Source of the DNA: Turritopsis dohrnii
Lineage: Eukaryota; Cnidaria; Hydrozoa; Anthoathecata; Oceaniidae
Length of the DNA stretch: 64,000 nucleotides
Reading direction: 5' to 3'
Assembly: GCA_027922465.2 (NCBI GenBank)
Contig: BQMF02000226.1
Span: 1-64,000, forward strand
Numbering within the stretch: the first letter of the stretch is position 1; each line of letters starts with the position of its first letter. Below, one piece after another: positions 24,131 to 36,857 of the stretch. The notes under the pieces are model-generated. The model was not told the origin of the DNA. It made no database searches and saw only the letters and a list, made by a program, of their open reading frames with translations. The position numbers and the translations under genes were made by a program.

Positions 24131-24205
24131 TCATTCCCAGGCATTCTTGACAATATTGACGAAGGCGGTCCATATAATCAAAAAGACAAGAATTCCTGGG
24201 AACAA
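24131..24205. repeat. Fold-back repeat with CCCAGG..CCTGGG arms
   Basis: TCATTCCCAGGCATTCTTG (24131-24149) and CAAGAATTCCTGGGAACAA (24187-24205) are imperfect reverse complements. A related half-copy occurs near 23042 (CCTCGTCCCCAGGGATTCTT), so this is an interspersed family. Confidence 0.6.
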
Positions 24206-24821
24206 AGTCGTTCGTTTCGGTGTCTTTTTCATCAAAACCTCCCCCATGATTTAGTCTTGCATGCCACAAATTTTTTGTACCAGAAAATCAAATGTTTAAA
24301 TAATGAAGAAAGAAAACGAAAGTACCTTGCTGACACAGTGTAAATCTTGCTGACAATGTAATATTCAATGATGGCTTTTTTCTTCTTGTGATTTTAAATC
24401 AAATATTTATCATGCCTACCATCACGCGCTATATCATTAAAAACAAAAAACTTCTGACGAACAAAAGTGCACATGCAATCATTGTGACCGAACAAAAAAA
24501 CGTTCGTATTAAAATTTCCATAATGGTTTGATTGTCATAATGACATTCGTGCAGATCCTCTTAATTATCTTTGAAATTTAATTATCTAGGTGTACAGCGG
24601 CAAAAAATAACCCAAAAAACCTTACATTTTAAAAATCGCGTCGGTCAAAAGGAAGTTTGCAAATACTGAAGAGAAGAATTGATACATGTGAAAGTGATTT
24701 TAGTTACTTCCTAATATTCTTTTTAAAACGAATGCAATTCAGCGGAAATATTACGACAAAGATCAAAAATATGTCTTGAGATCCTGATTGGCAATGGCAT
24801 GGTCAAGTTATGGGTGCAGAT

Positions 24822-24985
24822 CAGAGGCGTAGTAAGGGCCAGTCAAAAAAAGTGGAGGAGTCCAACATTATGATATTTCTTTTCAGTCTTATGTGACGAT
24901 TAGGTTACTTGCACGCTGTCCTTTTCAACATTAAATGACTTAACTCTCCTCCACAAATTTTGACTGACCTCTGGCTACGCCTCTG
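24822..24985. mobile_element. 164-bp hAT-like MITE
   Basis: The terminal inverted repeat CAGAGGCGTAG is perfect at both ends, and a second inverted pair lies inside (CAGTCAAAAAAAGTGGAGGA against its complement). The ends resemble the CAGRGGCGTAGC termini of hAT elements. A direct repeat TGCAGAT borders it at 24815 and 24984, overlapping the right end by two bases, so the exact target duplication is uncertain. Confidence 0.65.
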
Positions 24986-26701
24986 CAGATGTTTCAAACA
25001 CTTTCATCCTAATTATCATGCATTATCTGTCTTGACCAAATTATTAAAAACGCATGAGAAATTTGAAGTCATCATGGTCAAGTTAATAAGGGTGCAAATT
25101 TTCTAAAAGATTGAAGCATTTTAAAAATTTGGTCCAAATTAGACTCAAACGTCCATTTTTGGAACAAATTATGTGAAATGAATGACAAATTCAGCATAGT
25201 CAAATTAATGTATAACGTATTCGAAAATATTTGAAAGGTTGATGCAAAAAAATCTCTGTTGACCAATATTGGTGTAGTAGTCATAACTGGATAATCCGTT
25301 GGTCTATTGAGACTAATTTTGAGTCATGATATCGGAAGTCATGTCGGAAGTGTTCGGAATATTTGCACCTATAACTTTACCATGTCATTTCAAATGAGGG
25401 TCTTAAGATATATTATCATAAGTAAAATTAATCGCAAGAGAAGGCAACAGCAACAGACTCAACAGACATAATGGCGATTGCTTTGCATTTCAAACACTTG
25501 TGAATATTTCGAATGAAGTGCTTCTACGGCTGGAAGGAACTTGAAGGGATGGAGAGATTTGAAAATAAAATGGCAGACATATGATGGCAGATGATTTCTC
25601 TACTCGATGATATGATAATTCATAAAACAATTATACGATTCGAAAATCATGCTGATAATTCTAGATAATTAAACTGGACCATGATTTAGTTTTGTTTCAT
25701 TTATTCAAATGACAAAAAGTATCTCCCTGATGAAACCTTTTAGGTCATCGAGATATACTGTCATATATTCTTGGGAATAATCTTTCAATTTCAGAGAGTT
25801 TCCGATCAATGGTGATCAATAGTGGAAAAATATTACTTGACCTAACCAATATTTTAAAGCATTGTTTTGAGCTTGCACCTAGTGCCTCTTCAGAAGTTAT
25901 CACCTAAGGAGTAGTATGGGCTTGAAGTTGGTGATGTGTATTTGATCTGGGATTGTTCGGTGATTTTTAATGTGGTTCGTGTTTCCGTAACTACAGAAAA
26001 TATTTGACTTTCTATAATTAATATGCGTCTATCTCCAATCAAGTTTATACTTCTTATCCAAAACACACAAAGCTTGGAAAACGTTTTATTTACAAACAAA
26101 AATCAAAACGAACTCAAGATATCGTAATACAAAACCGAAAACCGTTAAAACCAATTACGACCATGCATCACCAAAGGGGTAAGTGTGCAAACAACAGAAA
26201 AATTTACCAATTATATAACATGTTTTGAAAAGAAAACAGTGAAGTAGCAGAAGGTATATTGTCTGAAGTTCAACAACCTAAGAAACACGTCTAGTAAATC
26301 CAAGAAACTGAAACCTTTTGCGAGCTTTCAACTTTCTTGCCTGCAGAGGCTTGTTTTCTGTGATGTTTCACTAGACCTCGATTACTTCAATATCATAACA
26401 AACACTTATTTTCTAAAGAAATTCAAGAAAACTGATAGATAGGAGATATGACCACTCTCATTTATTACAAGATTATAGAATGAAGAGATAAGAACAGGAA
26501 GAAACGGATTTTCCGTAGTCAATCGATGTTTATCGGGATTTATCGGAACGTCTTTTGTTCACGCTGGAGTAGGAGGAAATAAAGCTCGTAATTTGTTTTC
26601 ATTTCAGCAGGAACACGTTTTTCCGTGTGTCCACACTTTGGTCTTCTCTGTTAAGTTATTATAATAAATACTATATATATATTACCGTTAGGTTACGGTT
26701 A

Positions 26702-26732
26702 GGACAAATTCGGACAAATTCGGACAAATTCG
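26702..26732. repeat. Three tandem copies of GGACAAATTC
   Basis: Short perfect tandem array. The surrounding 25-27.2 kb shows no gene. Confidence 0.85.
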
Positions 26733-27405
26733 TTATTTACTGAATGGGACCTTTCTCACCCTCTAACACAACTTTTGATGGTCAGCCTGCTCACAACAAC
26801 GCTTTGGAGAAAACAAAACTATAAGTAAAAACAAGTGTGACCACGTACAAGAAAAGGAATGTGTCTTAGATTGAATTTCCTTTTTTCAGATTTTTATTCA
26901 TCTCATCCAGATTAAGTTCACAATGATCATCAAATTTTGGCTAAAGTGTTTTTTAGTCTAAAAGAATTAAAATCATTAATCTCAACTTTCAATTTTCTTT
27001 TTCATTGTTTCAAACAGCGCTGATCTTAAAGTTGTTTTTGTTTTTCTTTGCATTACGAACACAAAAACGATGTGTGGAACTGTTCCTGAAATAATATTAC
27101 GTTTTCTTATTCTCGAGACACGTATAATACGATAATCGTTTATTTATGGTCAAAGGTTTTCAAAAGTTGGATATAGCTAAGAACATGACAAATCGATTCT
27201 TGTATGTCATATGACTTTTCAGTTAGTCAGTTATAATTTTCAGTTAGTCTTCAACTGAGTCATATTATGAGGGAATCTAATGTGATACTAACCATTACAG
27301 TACATTCCCCTTTGGTACATCCCTTCACTGATCAAGGACTAACAGAATTGGTCGTGGTGGGGGCGCACATGAGAAGCAGTCATCTGACCATTCTCCATTA
27401 TTCTT

Positions 27406-27977
27406 CAGGGCCGACAAAACCGGGGGGCGGGCGGGGGGGCCATGATCGTGACCTAATCCCAAATTTGATGCATGTTATCAAACTCCTCTTGGTAAATCCA
27501 TCAACGTCATGCACACCAGAACGATCATTTCCCACCGCAAGGCGGCTCAAAACATGGCTACGGTCTACAATGAAAAGTCAACGATTCAACACTTTGGCAA
27601 TCTTGACTATTCACAAAGAATTGACTGACCAAATCAATGTTATTGAAGTTTGCAAAGAATTTGTGATGGCTCGGGAAGACTCAGTTACCTTGGAAAATTT
27701 TAACTTGTTTTGTTGTTGTTTTTTGTTAAGTTTAGTTTAAGTTTCCTACATTGTATTTATCTTAACGTTATGCTTTTAAAAGAAGTTTCTTATAATTTTC
27801 TCGTCTTTAATACTATAAATTTCAGATATTTGGATAGCGTTTTAGCCAATCTGAAGGTCCTAAATTCCAAAAAAAGTTTTCGCCCGTCCGCTCCAACCAT
27901 GGTGGGGCCTCCTTAGTCACTATTGTATTTGCCCCCCACCCCCACCCCCAACTTCAAAAGTTAATTTGTCGGCCCTG
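27406..27977 (+). mobile_element. Internally deleted hAT transposon (572 bp) keeping the hAT C-terminal domain
   Basis: The termini CAGGGCCGACAAA and TTTGTCGGCCCTG are perfect inverted repeats, and TTCTT flanks both ends (27401-27405, 27978-27982). Inside is an open frame ending with KLLLVNPSTSCTPERSFPTA, RRLKTWLRSTMKSQRFNTLA and a LTIHKELTD tail, the conserved hAT dimerisation domain. The catalytic RNase H-like part is absent, so the copy cannot move by itself. A second element of the same family lies at 57668-58646. Confidence 0.85.
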
Positions 27978-28503
27978 TTCTTTTAAGTGTTGATTGCACC
28001 TTTAAGTCGCTCGAGTAGCCAAACTGTAACACACACTATCATAAGTGCCAACCATCTATATTATCTTGTATTACTCATAAGAAAGACAGCGAAAAGTAAT
28101 ATTTGATCAAATAGAAACACCAGCGTGGTGGAGAGATTGACAGGTGAGGAAAGGGTTCAAACTATATAAAATAATTATTTTGTCGTGCTGTTTTCTCTGT
28201 TTCCTCCAACCAACAGTTTTAGAAAGCTGTTTCACACGAAACAGATAAAGGATAAGAATATAATTACTACTAAATGATTCATGAACTTTTCGTCTTGTTT
28301 ATTTTTTCGCTTGGTTAATGAAATACATACACACAAATGTCGTTTATTTAATGTAATCTCTGCGGTGAAGAGTGTTAATAGTTATTTGATGAAATTGACC
28401 ATCCTCATCACAGTGTGGTGATAACAGATAAACATTACGACCTTCGAATTTCTGATTTTTGAGAAGTCTTTGAGAGACACATGTGAATACAAATCAAGTT
28501 AAA

Positions 28504-30794
28504 ATGGAAAATAATTCAGAAAAAACACAAGTTTTTATTGAATACTGGTACAAATATTTTTCTTTTTCAATCATGTCAAGATTATATTAGATTATATGGT
28601 ATAACAATCGTGTTGTGGAATGTGGGAATGCAGAATTTTGGTTATGGTAGAAAAAAAACACGAAAATGTATGAGTTTGCCTGTTTGTGGAATTTATGTAA
28701 TCAGAGCGTGTAGGAATGGTAAAAGAAGATAGGGGTGGTAAAAGGAGATTGGGGTGGTAAAAGGTGATTCATCGCACCCGATCACAGTGGGAGAATTTAC
28801 AAGCTATAAAGAATGGTTTCAATAAAACAAATGTATTCTAATATGAAGTTGGTTTTCAATCTGCTTTTCGTGAACCTTGTTCACAGAAAATACTTTCTAA
28901 ATGGTTGTTTAGCGAAAGGCTGACCAGGGATATGTTATCGCTGGACTGACATTATAGAAAAACTGCGTCGATATTTGCAAAAGTCATTATAAAAAAAATT
29001 AAAAGGGTTATTTTTAAAGACTGGGCAGATTATAGTATTAGTTTACTTAACGCAAACAAAAACAAACAATCATTTGTTTATGATCAAACGGAAAATTACT
29101 TTTATAAGATTTGGAGACATACAATTCAAATACCTTTTATTACGTGATCAAACGTGTACCTCCTTAGACGATCAAATAAATATGGATCAAGATAACGCTT
29201 GTTACGTACAGTACAGGCAACCCGTACACTTCTGGTAATCGTTGCCGATTTACTAAAAAAGTTTCTTTGGGTCTCTTGTCACTAGTTGGAATTAATCGTG
29301 AAGTGTTACAACAGACTTTGTAAATATAATCAGCTAATAGGTCAAGCTCACTAAATTTCTCAATTTCATAGGATGCTTTAAATGATTTTATTTTATTTGT
29401 TCATTAAATTTCTGACCTTCAGTAGCTTATAACCGGTTTCTTATAAAAAAAAACCTGTATCGAACTAGTTTCGTTTTTATATGTTCAAACTCCAATATAT
29501 TTGTGGTCATGAAGGCGACACTACAACATCCTGTGAAATATATTTCGATTTCATCTGATGTTTTCGAGTTTTTGAAAATCATTACTTCTGTCCTGGACAC
29601 CTGTTCATCACAATGATTATCTATCATCAGTGTAAATAAAAAAATAACGACGCGAATCCATAATTGATGTTTCTTTTTAATTTTAGCTCCTCCTGAGGAT
29701 ACTTTGGCCGATTTCAAAGCTTAGCTGCAAAGATTGTTAAAGCTATACCATCGGTCAATGTTTCTGGGAAGGAAGGCAGAGCTTGTAAGTTTTCTATCAT
29801 CTTGACATTGCTGTGGTCACTCTCTCTAGCTGTCTGATTTCCTCTCTTTATCTTCTATGTTTCTGGGTATGTCCATCCAATAATCACTTCGTTTTTTTGT
29901 GGTAGTTTATTAGCTACTGCCATGTAAACAAATATTTATTAACAGGAATTCTAGAGAGCTTGAAAATATTAAAATGGATCATGTAATATATATTAAAACT
30001 GACTCAGCAGTTTTCTACCAGGGAATCTCCTTAAGAGAACCAATCATTGGTTTACCTCGGTTTGATATTTGTCAGCTACTCGTTTCAGGCCCATTTCCTA
30101 TTGTTTTAATGCGGAACTACCGCTGACATCAGCATACTACAGCCTTCTATGTTACCTGTAACAGTTCATTATTTTGAAATATTATTGTGTTTTTTGTTTT
30201 TTTTCATTTCATTATCTTCAGCTTCATTCGAAGTCTCCATCAATGACGAAATTATCTTCTCCAAGTTAGACTTGGGTGATTTTCCAAATGAGAAGTCGGT
30301 AAGGAACACTATTGCGAAGTCAAATTTGATAAATGAATTCGACAACCAATCAAATTGTTTCATTTGTGGTGCGAAAACAATAGCGGTTCCGCAAAGATTA
30401 TTCCGCCTTATGGCATTTTGCGAACACATATTTTGCGCCATTCATTTTTGAGATTTAAGCACAAAAAAACCCCCAAAAAACGAATTCATATTTCTGAACG
30501 TTTGTTGTGATTCCGTCAAAATTCGTAAGCGACCTTTATGGCAGATACCTCATGTATCAAAATTCACGTCTCTCAACATGTAAATCGCAAAAATCAATCG
30601 CAAGCAAATATGTCCACACAAATTGTCATTACGTAAGCAATTTGATTTTGAGCGCAACAAACGCGACGACGTCAAATATTCACTTGCGCATTTTCTGTTG
30701 TTCGTTTCAGATTATTGAAGAGGTGAAAAAAGCGTCTCGCGGTGAGAAGGTAGAGCCAGTGACAGCACTACAGACCAGTTGCTTACTACTATAA
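28504..30794 (+). CDS. Selenoprotein W/MIEN1-family protein with in-frame TGA (Sec), 4 exons, 100 aa
   Basis: Exons: 28504-28547, 29687-29784, 30222-30298, 30711-30794, all junctions in phase. Exon 1 reads MENNSEKTQVFIEY and splits a Cys codon (TG|C); exon 2 continues SS-TGA-GYFGRFQSLAAKI, so the codon at 29694-29696 sits exactly at the C-x-x-U-G-Y redox position of the SelW/SelT/SelH/Rdx12 thioredoxin-like family. The rest matches MIEN1/SelW: SSFEVSINDEIIFSKLDLGD, FPNEKS and IIEEVKKASRGEKVEPVT. The C-terminus CLLL is a CaaX box; MIEN1 ends CVIL and is geranylgeranylated, so membrane anchoring is likely. Expected role: thiol/selenol redox protein. If TGA were a stop the product would be 17 aa, with all downstream exons unexplained. 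I could not identify a convincing SECIS element by eye in 30.8-31.6 kb; it must exist if Sec is inserted. Confidence 0.85.
28725..28768. repeat. Tandem GGGTGGTAAAAGGAGAT repeats
   Basis: Two to three imperfect 17-18 nt units within intron 1 of the selenoprotein gene. Confidence 0.7.
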
Positions 30795-32660
30795 AATATT
30801 TTGTAAATTTTATTTATCAACAGAATGTTTTTGATTTTAGTTTTATGTTAGGAGATATCGGGGTTGTATTATAACGCTTGTAAAAGCTAACGGTTAATGC
30901 GGAGGAGCGCAGTGCATTCTGGATGATTTTGTATTTTCGGTAACTCTTGAATGCGTTCATATCCTGTGGATCTCCTGTATCCGTAGCGAAATAACTCATT
31001 TTTTTTAGAGCTTCTTAAAATCGCTGAAATGATCGAGGCATATATTCTCCCCCTGAAATAACTTCTATAATGTGACAAAGTTTTTTTCAATGGTTTGCTG
31101 ATAAGGAAATATCAATATCTGATTGGCTAATAGTACTTTGAACTTAATGACGATTGGTTGACAGTGCCGTTACACTTGTTTTGATTGTTAGAACTTCACA
31201 TTACGTTCACCCATCCCCGCCGAAAATCTTGTAGATTATTTTTTGTTTTATTGTTATCAATTAAAATATTGTGATGAAAAGATGGTTCATTATGTTGTTG
31301 GTATTTTATGAAAAGTTACGACGAAAATCATTTTCTAACATGAAGTTGTAATTTTGATGGTCAAGCCGCCATTGCTTGATGTACCTTCAGTATTTTAGTC
31401 ACGTGACAGTTTCAGTTTCGTGAAGAAGAATGTAATTTACAGAATGTTATTGTTTTTTTTGTCTAAAGGTCATATTTCTGATGGTTCAGTATCGACTTCA
31501 GTGACGTGTTTATGCCTGATTATCGTTAGTCGCAACATAGAACATTTTCGTTAGTTTAGCGAAGTTGCGTTAGCCCTCTTATCGCTAAGTTTGACTCCGA
31601 CACGGTCCCCTGTAACTGATGGAACACTCGTGGATCGCTAATAAATATCTTGTATGTGGTATTTCGTTTGCAGTTTTAGCCTTGAACCCAGGGTCTCTTG
31701 CCTTTCGATACAAGGACGGTGAAAGTCAGGTGACCGTAGATTCGAGGTTGCTGTGTCAGCAGGTTTTTTTTGTGATTCTGACCCTTTGATAAAAGTATAA
31801 ATAGCTACGTTGTCATGGTGATTTTGAGTATTTATGACTAAGTATGATTAAGGAGTTTTCTACACCATATAAAGTTGAAATTGAAGTCGGAGAAAACTAA
31901 AAAAAATCTACATGTTATTCCTAAATAGTCTTCCATCTGTGTATATTATATATTGTGAAGAAACAATCTTGCACAGCCTCGTTTCTGAATTTTCCACTAG
32001 GTTGTATGTCTTGCTTGATCAGAATTCCTGCAGGATCGTTCTTTGAGTTGCTACATGTGTTTCCATTAAATGACAATTTCTTTGAGAAATATTTTTATTG
32101 AGAGAAAAAGCGGTTTAACAATATTCCGTGCGAAATATGGGATATGAACATGCTTTTGGTTGCACCTTTTTAGTATAAAACTACTTTTTTTACGAATTTT
32201 AAGTTATTCATTGTGCAATCGAAGTATAAACATTTTAAGATATTCTAATCAACATAAAAATTAACTTATAAAATAGAATTAATAAATGAATACGCCTTTC
32301 TTGAAATAACATCATGAAACAGCCTCGTTTCTGAGGTTCTAGGATTTGAAAGTGAAGGGAAAACTGCTCTGAGGTGATTCCAACAAAGGTTAAAATTGCA
32401 GAATATATACATGTATATGAGATTCCACTAGAAGCAACAAGCAAGAATACAATTTGACACGAGTGACGAGAATTGAATAATAAACATTGGTGACAATCTG
32501 CTGGATGTTTGTCAATCCGATATGCGTCTTATAATCTTTCTGTATGATAACCACCTCATATCGTGTGAAGAGTGATGGCTTAACTGTGCCCTCGAAAAAA
32601 ATTGAAAATAGCAATCCGTTTGATGAACGCGTAACTGTGAATGCAAAGTAAGCAACGTCT
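30795..32660. other. Between the selenoprotein gene and the PARP gene, no gene seen
   Basis: This AT-rich stretch should hold the selenoprotein 3' UTR and, if the Sec reading is right, a SECIS stem-loop. A perfect TCACGTGA palindrome lies at about 31400. I see no coding exon or RNA gene. Confidence 0.4.
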
Positions 32661-32666
32661 TTTATT
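32661..32666 (-). terminator. Polyadenylation signal of the ankyrin-PARP gene
   Basis: AATAAA on the minus strand, 26 nt beyond the TAA stop codon at 32693-32695. Position and match are both good, although it would give a very short 3' UTR. Confidence 0.45.
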
Positions 32667-32692
32667 TACATCATTATTTTCATTCGACTTGG

Positions 32693-35611
32693 TTATTCGA
32701 TTTCTACAATGTATCGAATCTTCACTTGCTTGGCATCCGGCACGATGATTTCGTTTTCGCATCCCCACCAGTTCTGTTGGTTCATCTTGTCCAACTCAAG
32801 CTTTCCTGTCGATAGTTTGCTTCCATACGGAAAGCAGACATCGCCGGCTTTTGCCGGTACATGTCGGCCTCGAACCCATGTACTATTGCAGTTGTCGGGC
32901 CGTTCGTTTATATCGTTTGAAAAAGTGTGGACCTTACCAAGCGCAACCTAAAACGTGACGAGAATGATATGCAGAAAGAAACTTGAAAAACATGCTCAAG
33001 AATTACGTGAACCTTCCTATAATACATAAGAGTTCGTGTGTTACTTACATCGCAAAGGAGAACATAACATTTCTGTTTGTGGTTGCCACGTGTGTTCAGG
33101 GATGTGTAGTTGAGGGATTTCTCGATTTCCTGGCTAAAGTAAATACCCTACAATAACAAAAACAAAATTACTGATTCTTCTGGCTTTGAGGAGGAATTCT
33201 TCTCACGAATCTCGTGAATACTGACTGAACTAAGAAAACTGAAAGATCATTGGCCTTTACTTCGAAGAATAAGGTGACGACGTGGAAAATAACCTGTTAG
33301 GTTTGAAGAACGAATTTACCGAGTAGTAAGAAGCTTCTTTGTTGCATGAGATTCTCTCGTATAGAAACGCACTCAGTGAAGAATACAGCGTATATCCTTT
33401 TTTCTGAGAATGCCTACACTATAAAATGTTGTTAGCTAAGCTATACCAGATCGTTTGCAAACTTTGTCAGAACGTTGAATGAAATGAAACATCATAAAAC
33501 TGTTTGATCAGTACCACAGACAACTTCATGATATCATATGCAGCAACGTATGGTTCAAATTTCACAGTAAATGATGATGGATATGCAAGAAAATTTGGTC
33601 GCATTCAATAGCCTGGCAATTTTCAACTACAGAGAGAGAAATTCCAAAACATGCATTGCTTGACATGCTCATTTAACAGGACGTACAACGGTAAATGATC
33701 AATCAAGAGTATAGCAGCTAGTATACAAACGTTTGATAAGAAGCATTCCTGTACACTCGATCACAGATACGAACAATAGACAGCATGAAATCATGTATAT
33801 TGGCGCCTATAATCGTTGGTAAGTACTGTAGCTACTTGTTTTGACCTTTTTTCAACAGTTTGATAAACGAGTAAATTTGGTGGGATCTTTCAAGTTTTAT
33901 CTTTTTCTTTAGGGCGTTAAGAGAAATGACGTCACATCAGAGAAATCAAGAAAATGTGGACCAGAAACTTTAATGTCGATAATAATCGATAATGGCGATC
34001 TGTCAGAAAAATGTTTGTGCATGTTTGCGAAAGGTTAGTGCGTCGTTTCTGCTTGCCTTGCTGTCTTCAGTTCGTGAAGGAGATTTAGAGCGCCATTTGC
34101 AAGCTGAAAGAGACATAATGAAGCAAACAATCTGATTATCAAAATTACTTGCGCTGCCTTCCCTTTCAACAAGTTTCAGTGGATGATTTCGAGTCAGTAA
34201 TCTCCGAGTGTTAGAGTTCCTGGCATGGGAGCGAATTTTCTTGGAGAAGATTTCAACTGTACATGACACATCTCAATGGCAAGACGAACAGCACCAACAT
34301 TGAAACTACCAACAAGTGGGAAAAAAGTCTATATGCATAGATGTTAAAATGAGGGAGAAATAGAACATTATTTTCGACAGACAAAGAGTTGAACAAATGC
34401 GAACATCAACACTGCCGTCAAGAGACAAAACAAACCTCAGTGATTTGTTACTTAAGGAGGACATGAAAGCGTTTAGTCTGCCAGCCGAACTTGAACGTTG
34501 CAAAAAGATTCTCTCTGTAAATATGAAGTTATCGGACATCAGCTTACTCTTTCTCTTAGAAGAAAATACATATCATTCACAAAGATAAAAGAAAAGAAAA
34601 CGAATAATAGTTTGCTGACGCAGCAGAATGTGACAAGGCGAAAAAAAAGATGCTATGAAATGTGATTCAGTTATTTTTCATCGAATGAAGATTTTAAGAT
34701 TCCCTGACAGTGATTTAAGACTCCTTACAGCCTCCGAAATCAAGACATCTTTGTTTAGTTAGATTAAATCCATTCTATGCCTTTCGACGATACATAAATT
34801 GACCAGGTTTGCGTGCCGAACTGTTATGCTGTATTCCCTGTCTACTGTGAATTTGGAAGTTGAATTCACCGACAGTTCAATCGAAAGCAGTGGTCAAAAC
34901 TCCATAACAACAAGTCGAAAGAAACAACACCAAGACGACAAATCCGAAACCTTAACAAGTAATTTCGTTTCATTACTTCACATTATCAGAAACGTTTTTA
35001 TCAGAATGGTAATGTTATACTTTATCTAGCTGAACGAAACCATCAATTGCTGATTCGATATGCTGCCTATGCTTAAATGCCATTTTACACGATTGTCTAT
35101 AATCTTGAAGCACTCATGCTTTCAAAATAAAATTATCTAACAAGAGTTCGTACCTCGCCATAAGCGTTTCCAAATCTCCTCGAATGAAGCGGGTTCTTTT
35201 GTAAACCGTTCTTCAAAATACCAATCATGTGGGCGTTACTAGTGCCGTGCCAAAGAAGGCGTCTGTTACCAAGTTGCGCCTTGAATTCATCGTTAGAACG
35301 TTCATATCGAAAAATTCCAGTCACGCGACGGTTTCCTGAAAAACGAAAGCAGGGAACTGTCCAAATTAAATTGACAACTGCGCAGATGGTTTGTTTTGAG
35401 TACGATGAAATTCGAACGAAAGCCATCCTCTGTCCATCTTCAAAGTTCAGAAAGGAAAAACAAATCCTCAATTGGTCTTGAACTAAGCACTTACTTTCCA
35501 CTTTCTGGTTTTTCCATGTTTTCAAGATCAGCTGAGCTTCATCGGATTTTGGGGAGAGTAGTTCTAAGCGGCAGTTGATCGCTTTGAAACAGTAATCATA
35601 CGGATGGATGT
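32693..35611 (-). other. PARP catalytic domain
   Basis: Exons 37-40: DIHPYDYCFKAINCRLELLS, NRRLLWHGTSNAHMIGILKN, GIYFSQEIEKSLNYT, KCYVLLCD and finally NEIIVPDAKQVKIRYIVEIE. The H-Y-E triad is complete (His ~2,336 in WHGTS, Tyr ~2,370 in GIYF, Glu ~2,466 in NEIIV), which predicts poly- rather than mono-ADP-ribosylation. Confidence 0.92.
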
Positions 35612-36815
35612 CTAAACAACAACAAGAGCCAGATTGCGCAAAACGGTAGCAGCAAATTTGTTTCTAAAGAATTACAAGAGTTCCTTAAATCTCGTTTTCA
35701 TTAAATATCTCACTGGTGGAAAACAGGCATAAACGATAAAGTTAGTAATGATATGTTTAAAATGATTAGTAAGTGTAAATAGAGTCTAACCATTAAACAG
35801 CAGAAGTTAATTAATTAAAAACAAAAGAATTATACATGCGTGAGCTGGTGCAACGTTGTTTTTATATAGAAAGTTTTTTACAAGAACTTTTGTAGAAAAA
35901 AATGCACGTCGAAAAAAAAAGATATGTTTGTAATTATAATTTCACGAAACCAAAAATGAATTCCAACAAATAATTGCCTTCCTTAAACTAGATCTTAATG
36001 CACAAAACAGTGTAGTAGCTAACAAACGAGGTGTTATAGGAAGGTTTGAACTGATAACAAGAAAAACAACATATATCAAATTTCAAGTATCAAAGTATTT
36101 TCAGTTAGCATAAGTAACTATAAGTTCAAATTTTATGTAAACCTATTTGATCATAATTCATTATTTCTTGAATTGAGTTACAAAGTATTAAAGAAAACGC
36201 ACTTTTAATTTTTTGATATATGCAAAACATTCAAAAATTCGAAGGCTGTGTTCGTTCACTAGACTTTATATGGCGTTATTAGAAGAGTCTCGCAGACTCT
36301 ACATCGCAGACTAAACTGCCATTTCGGCCGGAGGAGGAGTAGTAGTAGTAGTAGTAGTAGTCCACGGGTGTTTTAATACGGTATTCGCTATCGCTGCTAC
36401 CGTAATAATCATACGGATCAATAATCATACGGATGGATATCTAAGGGGCTGTTTATATGAGAAGTGGGACGTTTTTCGTCCCGTTCCGGCAAACGTCCCG
36501 TCCCGCTTCTCATATAAACAGCCCCTAAAGAACGTTTTTTTATTCCATCATGATATGGTATCATGAACTGCAGTCGAATTTCTATAATTCGAACCTCCAT
36601 AACTCGAACTTTCTCTAATTCGAACGAATTTCATGATCCCTTCACCTATCATTTCTTTGTAAATGAACCTCCGTTATTCGAACTATCCATAAATCGAACG
36701 TTTTGTTCAGTCCCTTGGAGTGTTCGAATTAGAGAGAGTTTACTGAACAGAATGTTGATTAGTTTAGTGATTGAGAAAAATGACCAACACTAACAAATTT
36801 TAAACAACAAAATAA

Positions 36816-36857
<42 letters not shown>

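Noticed and set aside
29427..29717. 96-aa minus-strand ORF in the selenoprotein region
   Set aside because: It is antisense to exon 2 of the selenoprotein gene, has no family resemblance, and has no splice or promoter context.
30149..30451. 100-aa plus-strand ORF with an apparent signal peptide
   Set aside because: Its middle is exon 3 of the selenoprotein gene; the hydrophobic start is intron sequence upstream of the TCTTCAG acceptor, and the Cys-containing tail lies beyond the GTAAGG donor.
31144..31186. Candidate SECIS starting ATGACGATTGG
   Set aside because: The ATGA and TGAT words are present but the intervening arms do not pair. Several other ATGA/GTGA starts in 30.8-31.5 kb failed the same hand check.
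33310..33420. Open minus-strand stretch that could be an extra PARP catalytic exon
   Set aside because: It reads open, but the flanking exons (ending NAYGE and starting GIYFS) join directly in phase and match the PARP fold; inserting this piece would disrupt the catalytic loop. Kept as intron.
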